Origin: Calditrichia bacterium
Lineage (GTDB): Bacteria > Calditrichota > Calditrichia > Calditrichales > Calditrichaceae
Assembly (NCBI GenBank): GCA_027039465.1
Contig: JALWEA010000019.1
Location: 1-18,488 of the forward strand
Length of the DNA stretch: 18,488 bases
Reading direction: 5' to 3'
Shown here: positions 7,221 through 15,182 of the stretch, in pieces
Numbering within the stretch: the first letter of the stretch is position 1
Layout: every line of letters starts with the position of its first letter
Position numbers and translations under genes: made by a program
The notes under the pieces: generated by a model
Database searches by the model: none
The model's input: only the letters and a program-made list of their open reading frames with translations
What the model was told of the DNA's origin: nothing

Positions 7221-7986
7221 TGAAATTCATCCCCCAAAAGTTTGGCCCGGCCCAAGGCACAACGGTTAATTTCATGGCCTGATCGAATTTGTACAAATAG
7301 GCGTCGGCGTAGGCGTCGGCGATCGTTAAAAAATAAGCCGCGCCCCAATACCAAATGTATTTGGAACGTTCGTCGCGATATTTGGTTTCTCGCGTTTGGT
7401 GATAGCGGTTATCGGCCTGTTTTACCTTGAACAGAAGGTAGGCGTTGGTCGCTAAAAATCCGGCCGCCTTCCAGTAAGACGCCGTGTACAACTGCCCCCA
7501 ACCCGGAATCATGGCAGAACGAAGCGCCGCGCCCCACGGCGATTTTAACGGTTTGTCCGAGAACAGTCCTCCGTGCCAACCGGTCGGTTTTTCATGAAAG
7601 GCAGCGTCGGCGGCATCCAAAACGTTAAGCGCATGGATGAAAATTCCCGCCGTTAAATTCCATTTGAAAGAATTGTAATGATGGGCGGCGTGTCCTTTTT
7701 GGTAATGATAATAATGGAAGGCCGCCTGATAGTAAAAGTGCCCGCAGGCTGCGTAAAAAAAGGCCGCCTGCGGCAATCGCTCCTGTACCACCTGCCCCCA
7801 GCCGGGCAAAATTAAAGAACGCAACGTTGTCCGATAGGGATTAAGCACCTTTGCGCTGTCCGCAGGTGATGACTGAGCTAAAGCGTTTTGAGAAGCGGAG
7901 AGCATTAAAATAAGCAACCCGGCCCAAAATATTTTCCGTAAGCCGTTTGGATTGCACATCGAATTGTCAGGAATGCGGCTTTGCAT
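7207..7986 (-). CDS. DUF5683-family membrane protein
   Basis: About 259 residues from the ATG at 7986. A signal peptide ends near SASQNALAQ. Two copies of the family signature follow: LRSLILPGWGQ (about 55-65) and LRSAMIPGWGQ (about 155-165). Each precedes a hydrophobic segment, so the protein looks internally duplicated. The C-terminal part has YRDERSKYIWYWGAAY and IADAYADAYLYKFD, typical of DUF5683, an envelope family common in Bacteroidota and relatives with no known role. The start is uncertain. A TTG at 8052 gives 22 more basic residues, and an ATG at 7959 gives the most conventional signal peptide; none has a convincing Shine-Dalgarno sequence. It is coupled to the YfiM-like gene. Confidence 0.8.
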   Translation of the reverse strand: MQSRIPDNSMCNPNGLRKIFWAGLLILMLSASQNALAQSSPADSAKVLNPYRTTLRSLILPGWGQVVQERLPQAAFFYAACGHFYYQAAFHYYHYQKGHAAHHYNSFKWNLTAGIFIHALNVLDAADAAFHEKPTGWHGGLFSDKPLKSPWGAALRSAMIPGWGQLYTASYWKAAGFLATNAYLLFKVKQADNRYHQTRETKYRDERSKYIWYWGAAYFLTIADAYADAYLYKFDQAMKLTVVPWAGPNFWGMNFNVRF

Positions 7987-8175
7987 TGTCACATTTCGTT
8001 CGTAAAGAATCGCTCGTTTGCTTTGCTTTTTGGTTTTCTTTTTGGAATTCAATAATGTATTTCCCGAATCAAAGATCTTTGTAATTCGAAAATAAAATTA
8101 TCAGGTTAGCCGAATTTACGAAAAACCGACCAAAAATATTTGAAATTTTAAAAATCGATTAACTTCCGCCTCTTT

Positions 8176-9636
8176 TCAAATCGGCATTTCAACTTTCACG
8201 TAGGTGCCTTTGCCCGGCACACCGCGAATGATGAACTGTCCGCCGAACATCAAAGCGCGTTCACGCATACCCAAAAGACCCAACGAACGTGAAGATTCGA
8301 TCTGTTGCGGTTTAATGCCGCATCCGTTGTCCGTGATCTCTAAAATAACACGATGGCGCTTTTTTTTCAAAAAGATCGAAACGCGTTCGGCACGCGCATG
8401 ACGAGCCACATTGGTTAATGCTTCCTGAAAAATACGAAACAGGGCAGTGGATTTGTCTTTATCCAGATCGCTCAGTTCTTCCGGCAGCGAATAGCGGCAT
8501 TGAATGCCCGAGTGCTTGCTGAACTCCTGCGCCTGCCATTCCAAAGCCGCCACCAGCCCGACTTCATCCAGAACGGGTGGCCGCAGTTTGGAAGATATTT
8601 GTTGCACCGATTCCACGGCCTGATTGATCAAATCGGAAATGGTTTGCACTTTATCCCGAATTGCCGGTTCGGTTTCGATAAAATTCTTGCAGAGCAGAGA
8701 AATTTGAATTTTGAGTACGGTTAACAGTTGACCCAATTCGTCGTGGATTTCCCGGGCGATCATGCTGCGTTCTTCTTCGCGGACATTGTGCAGGCGCGAA
8801 GCCAATTGTCTCAGTTGCTCTTTGGAATGTTGCAAGGCTTCCTGCGCCCGTTTGCGTTCCGAAATATTGCGCACGATGGAAAGTACCGTGGGTTTGCCCT
8901 TGTATTCGAACAAATGCGCGCTGATTTCAACGGGAATGCGCCGTTTGTCCTTGCGAAGATGCTCAAGTTCGTAAATCACGTATCCGCTTTTTAGCAGCGT
9001 TTCCAAAGCCGCTTTTTCTTTGGAACGATATTCCTGCGGGATGAGCGCCAAAGGCGTTAAACGCAAAAATTCGTCTCTAGAGTACAAATAAGTCTCGCAG
9101 GCGCTTTGGTTGACTTCAATAAAACGCTCGAAGCGGGAGCTTTCGCTCAAGTGGTTCACAAAGGCCGCGTCATTGGCGTTATTGAACAACATGCGGAAAC
9201 GTTTTTCACTGTCTTCCAGATCCAGCACCATTCGTTTGCGCGCGGTGATGTCTTTAACCACGCTTAAGACGGCCCGTTCTTCCTGCGGCAAGTTGAGTGT
9301 CGAATGGGAGAATTCCAGCCAACGTGTTTCGCTAAACCACATTTTGTATTGAGACTCATGCGAGGCAGCCGTTTTGTTTTCTCTAAGGCACAATTCAAAT
9401 TGTTCCAAAAGCTCGGGACGCTCGTACGGATCGTAAACAATGGTGAACGGTTGTTGCAAAAGTTCGGAGCGTTCCATTTTCACCAACCGGCAGTAGGCTT
9501 CGTTAACCGCTAAAATCTGCCCCTGCGCACCGATAAGCACCATGCCGTCGGAAGCGTTGTCCCATAGCTGCCGGAAAAGTTGCTCCGACTGCAGAAAGCC
9601 GTCTTCGTTTTGAGAATTGGAATGCGCTGCGCCCAT
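8176..9636 (-). CDS. PAS-PAS sensor histidine kinase, HisKA_3 (NarX/DesK) type
   Basis: A 486-residue kinase with no membrane segment or signal peptide, so probably soluble. Two PAS domains lie at about 18-135 (LFRQLWDNASDGMVLI, closing VVKDITARKR) and 145-265 (FRMLFNNANDAAFV, closing IVRNISERKR). The dimerisation domain has the phospho-acceptor H298 in EEERSMIAREIHDELGQ, typical of HisKA_3. The HATPase has the N box (QEALTNVARHA), the G1 box DNGCGI, the G2 box GLLGMRERA and a final GKGT. All catalytic motifs are intact. No response regulator lies in the window, so its partner is unknown. The ATG at 9636 (after a TTG at 9639) lies 10 bases behind the stop of the ATP-grasp/nucleotidyltransferase gene, near AAAGGA, so the two are cotranscribed. 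Confidence 0.93.
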   Translation of the reverse strand: MGAAHSNSQNEDGFLQSEQLFRQLWDNASDGMVLIGAQGQILAVNEAYCRLVKMERSELLQQPFTIVYDPYERPELLEQFELCLRENKTAASHESQYKMWFSETRWLEFSHSTLNLPQEERAVLSVVKDITARKRMVLDLEDSEKRFRMLFNNANDAAFVNHLSESSRFERFIEVNQSACETYLYSRDEFLRLTPLALIPQEYRSKEKAALETLLKSGYVIYELEHLRKDKRRIPVEISAHLFEYKGKPTVLSIVRNISERKRAQEALQHSKEQLRQLASRLHNVREEERSMIAREIHDELGQLLTVLKIQISLLCKNFIETEPAIRDKVQTISDLINQAVESVQQISSKLRPPVLDEVGLVAALEWQAQEFSKHSGIQCRYSLPEELSDLDKDKSTALFRIFQEALTNVARHARAERVSIFLKKKRHRVILEITDNGCGIKPQQIESSRSLGLLGMRERALMFGGQFIIRGVPGKGTYVKVEMPI

Positions 9637-9646
9637 CAATCCTTTG

Positions 9647-12600
9647 TTACTCCGTTGTGTTTATGTCGTTCTTCAGAAGCAAACGTTCAATACCTTCGCG
9701 TCCGGTAATGTTGTACTTTTCCGCCAGAACTTCTTCGTTGGCGAGTTCCTCGTCGGTAATGAAACGGACATCCAATAAACCGCCCGTTTTAAAACCGGTT
9801 CGTAAATAGTTCATTTCGTCCAGGCACAAACTCCAGCCCTCGAACCAAAGTTCCAATTCCTTGCGTTGCTCGGGAGTACCCGCAAAATGAACCAATAAAT
9901 CAATGTCACTGCCCGCTTTGGCCGTTCCGGTTTTAGTGCTGCCCAAAATATAAATTCCTTTTACGCCGAAACGTTCGGCATCTAATTCCGAAGCGATTTT
10001 TTCAGCCATTTGCATGCGCCATTGACGATGGTCGATGTAAGAAATCCCGAAGGATGCGTGCCCTGCGTCCTCATCGGGTTGAACGGAACCGTGCGGCATT
10101 AAAATGCCCATGGCTTTATTCAAATCTCCGTTCATCAAAAGCTGAAAATAAAGATTACTTCTGATTTTAGGCACATCGATCAGCCGAATCACCTCGCTTA
10201 AAAATCCGAAGGCCGGTAAAATTTCATTAAGAGCGTTGGGCGATTGCGCAAGAAATTCTTCATTGAAAATCACCTCTTGTTCGTCAGGGTAGAGCGGAAG
10301 GTAGCGAATGCCCGATTCCACCAAATCCTGAAAAAAATGTGTGCCGAAGGAAAGATCGGGAACGTAATTGCCTTTACGTCGGGCGATTTCAATTAAGGCG
10401 GCCGTATTGTTGATATCGGAATAGGTGACGCTGACGCCCAGCTTAATATCGCCGCGGCTGCCCCAACGTCCAGGCCCCATCAAAATGAAACGCTTTTTCG
10501 GTAAGGCCTTGTTCAGCTCTCCGATGACCCGGCCGATGGTTTTCAGCTCTTCCGCACTTTCGATTTGACTGTATCTTTCGGGATCCACATAAACTATGTA
10601 TTGGATGTCGGTTACGATGCCGTTGGTAATGTATTTATTAGCCGTAAAGATAATGTTTTCTTCGGGAACGGCCTCCGGGAATTTGGCCGGAGCGGTGAAT
10701 TTGGAATAGCTTTGTGGGCGACACTGAAGCAGAAAAAAATGGTTACCGTCATGGGCGAATTCAATATCAACCGGTGTGGCAAGGCGGTTCTGTAATTCCT
10801 TCAAAATGATATTGACCTGTTTTACAAACTTGGTTTGTTCAAGCAAACCGTTAAAAGTGACCACCAAATCGTCTTTCTTAAAATCCGTATTAAAACCCAT
10901 CGGCCTGAGCAAAGAACCGTCAAACACGGAAACGATTTCTTTGAGCATCGGGTACTCGTGACCGAATTCCCTGAGCAATTCCCGAATTTCCAAAGTTTCG
11001 AATTGATGCGTCTCCAGATTGATAACGTCGATTTTTTGCGGAGAATAGCGGATGATGTCCCGAACATCCACATTGGTGCGCAAATTCGGTTGACCCGGCG
11101 CAATCATGACCGGATAATCATCGCTTAAGCGATCCACGGCGCGGGTACCCAATCCCGGAACCAAACGAATCAATCCGTCTTCGCGCCGAATACGCGGTGA
11201 CCAGCGGAATTCATTATTGCTGAAGGCAACACCGGCAAAGGCAGGCATAAAATAGTGACCCACTTTTTGGCCGACCACTTCCTGAATCATGATGCCCATC
11301 TCTTCGTGGAAATCAAGCAATCCGCGTTCGGCACGGTATTCGATGGGATCCGGCCCAATGGTGGAAGCGTAAACTTCGGCAATGGCATCACACAAAGCTT
11401 CCAGCCGCTCGGCCTTACTACCCTGATTGGCAATGAACAAGCTTTTGTATTTGCCGGAGAAAGCGGAACCCAGGCGATCTTCCAATAAACTGGAGCTGCG
11501 TACAATTAACGGACGTTCTCCGAAATCATCCAGCGCCATGGCAATGCCTTTGACAATCTCCGGCGGGAAATACGAGTTTTTGAATAACTGCACCACGTGC
11601 GGGTATTCTTTGCGCACCTCATTGATCGGTTTGTACTTTTGTTCCAGCATTTCGTCTAAGTTGTTGTAGTGCATAAAATAGATCATGGCATCGGAAGTAA
11701 TGTGCCACGTTTTTGGAATTTTAACGTCGGAGAGTAGTTCCTGTGAATCCTCAATGGTTTGCAAAATATGGTAGGCTAGAAAAACGCCCGCACTTTTGCC
11801 GCCCAATTTACCGTGGCTGCCGATGGGAAAAATCATGCGTTGCAACAGTTTGTAAAAATCACGTACGCGCACGTAGTTTTTGGCGATGTTGATAAATTCC
11901 AATTGATCCGTAAAAAAACGCCGGATCAAAGAAGCGCGCACGCCGATGAGCGTGGAAGGAGAGAGCTGCATGCCCTCGGGATTGATTTGGTAATAGCGGC
12001 GCAGGGCTTCATTAATATCGGTTAAGGAACTGTTGCTGTCGGAAGTGGTACGCACCAAAAAGCTGGTTTTGTCTTCCTGCATCCAGCGCTGGATTCTTTC
12101 CAGGATTTCACCGTTTGTAAGATATTTGGCGGCTAAATTAAAAATTTCCTTGGCTAGTTGATTGATATCGGTGGATTCCTTTTTTTTGATCGGCGCATTG
12201 GCTTCGCCTAAAAGATTTTCTTCCTGCTCCATGACAACATAAGGATTGAACCTTTGCAGCAGATCATTGGCCTCGGCAATCCCTTCCCAGACAAGGTGAT
12301 TCAACATCTTGCGGCTAATGCGAAAATAGACGTCGGGATCGGTGCGCTTGAGCAGTTCCAGAATGATTTTCCATTCGCCGGGACGCTGGCCGGAAAAAGA
12401 ATGTTTGGTCGTTTCCCATTTGTCAAAAATCTGTTTGAGCTTTAGGTACATGATGTGGTAAGAAAGGCGTTGGGCCAGGGTGTTCAGGGTTTGCTTTTCA
12501 TCGCGTAAAAACGGGCCGACTTCGCTCATGGGCTTTTCTTCGATGTAGCATACCCGGATATGACCGATGGCGCGTTCCTGAAAATACAGGTCTGCGGTTA

Positions 12601-12868
12601 ACGCCCAGGGGGAATCCTTGAAATCTTTGGTGGTAAATTCTTTTTCCTGGTAGGTGATTTTAACCTTGCAGATTTCGGGAAACTGGAAAGCGGTTGGTAA
12701 TAAATTGACAATACGTTCAAAAATTTCATCAAGACTTAAATCGGGTTCGTGTAAAAGTTCTTCGATTTCGTAAAGAATATTCAGCTCTTTAACGCGTTCT
12801 TCCAGCGTATTAATGAGCTTGTCAAGATTTTCGGGTTGTCTTGGGTTTTGGGGAAATATTTTGTCCAT
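9647..12868 (-). CDS. Sensor-PPDK_N (PEP-synthase ATP-grasp)-nucleotidyltransferase fusion protein
   Basis: A 1073-residue multidomain protein. Residues 20-150 start with a coiled coil (LEERVKELNILYEIEELL) and resemble a GAF-like N-terminal region seen in some histidine kinases. Residues 345-730 are a PPDK/PEP-synthase ATP-binding domain: GKLGGKSAG with K358, VRSSSLLED with R457 and E463, MIQEVVG with Q529, and FFLLQCRPQ with Q715 and R717. The phosphohistidine swivel domain and the PEP/pyruvate barrel are absent, so it cannot be a complete PEP synthase. Residues 731-960 are unrecognised (note MGPGRWGSRGD). Residues 971-1073 are a pol-beta-type nucleotidyltransferase: GS976-977, D988-I-D990 and a third acid D1033 (LLDVRF). 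The target is unknown. AGGT lies about nine bases before the ATG. It is cotranscribed with the kinase. Confidence 0.88.
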   Translation of the reverse strand: MDKIFPQNPRQPENLDKLINTLEERVKELNILYEIEELLHEPDLSLDEIFERIVNLLPTAFQFPEICKVKITYQEKEFTTKDFKDSPWALTADLYFQERAIGHIRVCYIEEKPMSEVGPFLRDEKQTLNTLAQRLSYHIMYLKLKQIFDKWETTKHSFSGQRPGEWKIILELLKRTDPDVYFRISRKMLNHLVWEGIAEANDLLQRFNPYVVMEQEENLLGEANAPIKKKESTDINQLAKEIFNLAAKYLTNGEILERIQRWMQEDKTSFLVRTTSDSNSSLTDINEALRRYYQINPEGMQLSPSTLIGVRASLIRRFFTDQLEFINIAKNYVRVRDFYKLLQRMIFPIGSHGKLGGKSAGVFLAYHILQTIEDSQELLSDVKIPKTWHITSDAMIYFMHYNNLDEMLEQKYKPINEVRKEYPHVVQLFKNSYFPPEIVKGIAMALDDFGERPLIVRSSSLLEDRLGSAFSGKYKSLFIANQGSKAERLEALCDAIAEVYASTIGPDPIEYRAERGLLDFHEEMGIMIQEVVGQKVGHYFMPAFAGVAFSNNEFRWSPRIRREDGLIRLVPGLGTRAVDRLSDDYPVMIAPGQPNLRTNVDVRDIIRYSPQKIDVINLETHQFETLEIRELLREFGHEYPMLKEIVSVFDGSLLRPMGFNTDFKKDDLVVTFNGLLEQTKFVKQVNIILKELQNRLATPVDIEFAHDGNHFFLLQCRPQSYSKFTAPAKFPEAVPEENIIFTANKYITNGIVTDIQYIVYVDPERYSQIESAEELKTIGRVIGELNKALPKKRFILMGPGRWGSRGDIKLGVSVTYSDINNTAALIEIARRKGNYVPDLSFGTHFFQDLVESGIRYLPLYPDEQEVIFNEEFLAQSPNALNEILPAFGFLSEVIRLIDVPKIRSNLYFQLLMNGDLNKAMGILMPHGSVQPDEDAGHASFGISYIDHRQWRMQMAEKIASELDAERFGVKGIYILGSTKTGTAKAGSDIDLLVHFAGTPEQRKELELWFEGWSLCLDEMNYLRTGFKTGGLLDVRFITDEELANEEVLAEKYNITGREGIERLLLKNDINTTE

Positions 12869-12923
12869 TTAAAACTACCTGATGAATATGTTTTGCTATT
12901 AATTTTGATTCTTAAGATAAGAA

Positions 12924-12948
12924 ATCCGGTGGCGAATTGCCACCGGAT
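12924..12948 (-). terminator. Intrinsic terminator of gdhA
   Basis: ATCCGGTGGC and GCCACCGGAT form a perfect 10-base stem with a 5-base loop, 34 bases behind the gdhA stop. Read leftwards it is followed by TTTCTTATCTT. This should separate gdhA from the fusion gene, which then needs its own promoter in the remaining 55 bases; none is convincing there. Confidence 0.85.
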
Positions 12949-12982
12949 ATTATAAAGAGGTTAAGCATCGATTGCGAAGAAA

Positions 12983-14269
12983 TTAAACCCAACCGCGATC
13001 CTTGCAGGCCTGAGCCACGCGTTCAATGGCAATGATGTAGGCCGCATCGCGCATGTAAAGTTTGCGGTTATCGGCAAGATTGGCTACCGACCAAAAAGCG
13101 GAAGTCATTTTGTCGTCAAGGCGCTTGAGAACTTCTTCTTTCGTCCAGTAAAAATTCATATTGCTCTGAACCTGCTCAAAATAGCTGCATGTTACGCCGC
13201 CCGCATTGGCCAAAAAGTCCGGAATCACATAAATACCGCGTTTTTCCAGAACGGCATCGGCTTCCGGAGTTGTCGGTCCGTTGGCGCCTTCAGCAATCAA
13301 TTTGACGCTTGACTTGATCTTGTCAACGTTTTCCGCGGTGATTTGATTTTCCAATGCGCAGGGCAATAAAACATCGACTTCCTGCTCAATCCAAGCGTCG
13401 CCCGGCAAAACTTCGTATCCCAGCGCCGTGGCTTTTTCTTTGTCAATACCGCCGAAACGATCCGTGATGCCTTTTAATTCGTCTAAGTTTACGCCGTCTT
13501 TTTTACGGAAAGCGTACGAAGTCTGGTCGTTTTGATCCCAGGAAGAAACGCAGATAACCTTACCGCCCAATTGGGTGAATTTGTCGATGGCGTATTGAGC
13601 AACGTTACCGAATCCCTGCACACTGGCCGTGGTTTGGGCAATATCCATGTTAAGGTGTTTCATGGCTTCGCGTACGGTAAAAATAACACCGTAACCGGTT
13701 GCTTCGGTGCGGCCGAGAGATCCGCCCATGCCCACGGGTTTGCCGGTGATAAATCCCGGGAAGTGCCCGCCGGTCAATGTTTCGTACTCATCCAAAATCC
13801 ACAACATGTGCTGAGCATTGGTCATTACATCCGGTGCGGGTACATCGGCAAAGGGGCCGACATTTTTATAAATTTGGCGAATCCAACCGCGGCTGATTTG
13901 TTCCTGCTCGCGGGCGCTGAGATTGTGCGGATCGCAAACCACGCCGCCTTTGCCACCGCCTAACGGCAGGTCGGCAACCGCGGTTTTCCAGGTCATCCAC
14001 ATGGAAAGGGCACGCACCGTGTCAATGGTTTCCTGCGGGTGAAAACGAATGCCGCCTTTGGCCGGGCCGCGGGCGTCGTTGTGCTGAACGCGGAATCCGC
14101 GGAAAATCTTAACCGTGCCGTCGTCCATGCGTACCGGAATGCTGAAATGGTATTCACGTAAGGGGTTGCGTAAAAGATCGCGGGTCGCTTGATCCAGGCC
14201 GATCATATCGGCTACTTTGTCGAATTGTTTTTGTGCCATTTCAAAGGCGTTGAAGGATTTTTCGGACAT
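12983..14269 (-). CDS. gdhA: Glutamate dehydrogenase (Glu/Leu/Phe/Val family)
   Basis: A 428-residue enzyme of the short hexameric type, which interconverts glutamate and 2-oxoglutarate plus ammonia in the cytoplasm. The substrate-binding and catalytic residues are all present: K71 (GPAKGGIRFHP), K95 (WKTAVAD), K107 (PLGGGKGGV) and D147 (VPAPDVMT). The Rossmann dinucleotide site is GFGNVAQ at 219-225, followed by GGKVICVSSWD. The closing ANAGGVTCSYFE is also typical. Cofactor choice (NAD or NADP) cannot be fixed by eye. AAAGGA lies six bases before the ATG, so the start is firm. It is a single-gene unit with its own terminator downstream and a long leader region upstream. Other family members (Leu or Val dehydrogenase) are shorter and differ around K71, so glutamate is the best call. 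Confidence 0.95.
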   Translation of the reverse strand: MSEKSFNAFEMAQKQFDKVADMIGLDQATRDLLRNPLREYHFSIPVRMDDGTVKIFRGFRVQHNDARGPAKGGIRFHPQETIDTVRALSMWMTWKTAVADLPLGGGKGGVVCDPHNLSAREQEQISRGWIRQIYKNVGPFADVPAPDVMTNAQHMLWILDEYETLTGGHFPGFITGKPVGMGGSLGRTEATGYGVIFTVREAMKHLNMDIAQTTASVQGFGNVAQYAIDKFTQLGGKVICVSSWDQNDQTSYAFRKKDGVNLDELKGITDRFGGIDKEKATALGYEVLPGDAWIEQEVDVLLPCALENQITAENVDKIKSSVKLIAEGANGPTTPEADAVLEKRGIYVIPDFLANAGGVTCSYFEQVQSNMNFYWTKEEVLKRLDDKMTSAFWSVANLADNRKLYMRDAAYIIAIERVAQACKDRGWV

Positions 14270-14312
14270 TGTTTATCCTTTCTCAATTTGATTTTTCATC
14301 GTTAGTTGTCGC

Positions 14313-14330
14313 TTAACGGATTCCCGTTAA
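14313..14330. promoter_or_regulatory. Inverted repeat in the gdhA leader
   Basis: TTAACGG and CCGTTAA form perfect 7-base arms around ATTC, 44 bases upstream of the gdhA start codon. It could be a repressor or activator site or a leader hairpin. No clear -10/-35 pair was found next to it. Confidence 0.35.
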
Positions 14331-14673
14331 AGGCTCAATTTACAAAGGAAATGAGAAAAATAAAATTTCTTTATTTATGCATTAAAATTGCAAATCATTG
14401 GAATAAAGGGCTTGTGTAAGTTTCTTAATATTAACGTGTTAAAAAAACGATAATACTTGCCGTCCGAATTCAAATAAATTCCGGTTTAAAAAAATACAAA
14501 ATAAAATTATTCGGCCGTTTGGCTTTGGTAAATTAACCCGCCTTTGTGTAAGGTTATTTTGACTTTCGGTTGAAAGTTAATTATGCGATCTGCCTGAAAA
14601 CTACTAATGACATCTGGAGGCGCGTCCGTCCCTCGGAATGATTCTGCCTTCCATCTTACGATGTTCGAAGTAA

Positions 14674-14775
14674 GGGCGAAGCATTTCCGTAAATACGCTG
14701 CAAACTCAAAAAATTTAGCGTTGTGCAACCAAAAACATCCATTGTTTCTTTATTTGTTAGGGAAATGCTTCGCCC
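14674..14775. repeat. Long inverted repeat with 15-base perfect arms
   Basis: GGGCGAAGCATTTCC (14674-14688) is repeated in inverted orientation as GGAAATGCTTCGCCC (14761-14775), with 72 bases between. The arms are far richer in GC than their surroundings. The motif resembles dispersed palindromic elements I recall from other bacterial genomes, which is memory, not a search. It looks like a REP- or MITE-type non-coding repeat. Confidence 0.75.
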
Positions 14776-14799
14776 CTACCAGTGTCAGCATAATCAATC

Positions 14800-14895
14800 G
14801 GGAACCGGACGCGAACAAAGACAACCGGTTGTCGAGTAGAGACCGCGTCAGCGAGATCGTATCGAGACACGGTTGCCGCAACAGTTCCCGGTTCC
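14800..14895. repeat. Nested palindromic repeat module
   Basis: GGAACCGG (14801-14808) and CCGGTTCC (14888-14895) are outer inverted arms. Inside are the 12-base palindrome ACAACCGGTTGT (14821-14832) and a second inverted pair, CAACCG (14822-14827) and CGGTTG (14870-14875). Between these lies a core with GTCGAGTAGAGACC and GATCGTATCGAGAC. The nested symmetry suggests a dispersed repeat rather than a gene. Confidence 0.65.
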
Positions 14896-14931
14896 TAATT
14901 CCCAATTAATACATGTCATTATCTTAATAAT

Positions 14932-14963
14932 CCGTGGCGCATGCCACGGTTCCGGCCTCGGAA
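14932..14963. repeat. Two adjacent small hairpins
   Basis: CCGTGGC-GCAT-GCCACGG (14932-14949) is a perfect 7-base stem with a 4-base loop. It is directly followed by TTCCG-GCCT-CGGAA (14950-14963), a 5-base stem with a 4-base loop. No T-run follows on either strand, so this is not a standard intrinsic terminator. It probably belongs to the repeat cassette to its left. Confidence 0.5.
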
Positions 14964-15151
14964 ACAGTTGAAAGGAGTGTATTGATATTTTAATCTCTGT
15001 TCCGAATCATCGAAAGGCTAAGAAGAACTTTTCCGCGCTTTGATTCTGACTCGCAATACGTCTATGATTTTCCTAAATTGGATCAATTGAATTAAACCGT
15101 TTTCTACCCTTGAAATTTTTTCAAAACATCATAAAAAACCGCTAAATATTT

Positions 15152-15180
15152 TTGCATTTTGACCGAAATTATGTTATCAT
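15152..15180 (+). promoter_or_regulatory. Candidate promoter of the mraZ division cluster
   Basis: TTGCAT (15152-15157), a 17-base spacer and TATCAT (15175-15180) would start transcription near 15187, about 60 bases before the mraZ ATG. The layout fits a sigma70 promoter, and its position directly before the phased repeats supports it. Confidence 0.45.
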
Positions 15181-15182
15181 TG

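Noticed and set aside
9647..12868. Annotation as phosphoenolpyruvate synthase or pyruvate phosphate dikinase
   Set aside because: Only the ATP-binding domain is present; the catalytic histidine swivel domain and the PEP/pyruvate-binding barrel are missing, and a nucleotidyltransferase occupies the C-terminus.
13532..13963. 143-residue open frame on the plus strand
   Set aside because: It is a shadow of gdhA, covering its Rossmann and catalytic parts in reverse.
14507..14909. Two short open frames, 73 and 100 residues, in the gdhA-mraZ gap
   Set aside because: They overlap each other on opposite strands and run across the inverted-repeat modules; neither has a Shine-Dalgarno site or a recognisable product.
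14605..14921. A complete insertion sequence bounded by TAATGACAT/ATGTCATTA
   Set aside because: No transposase and no target-site duplication flank the 9-base pair, and such a pair is not rare by chance in 300 AT-rich bases. Only a non-coding repeat cassette is claimed.
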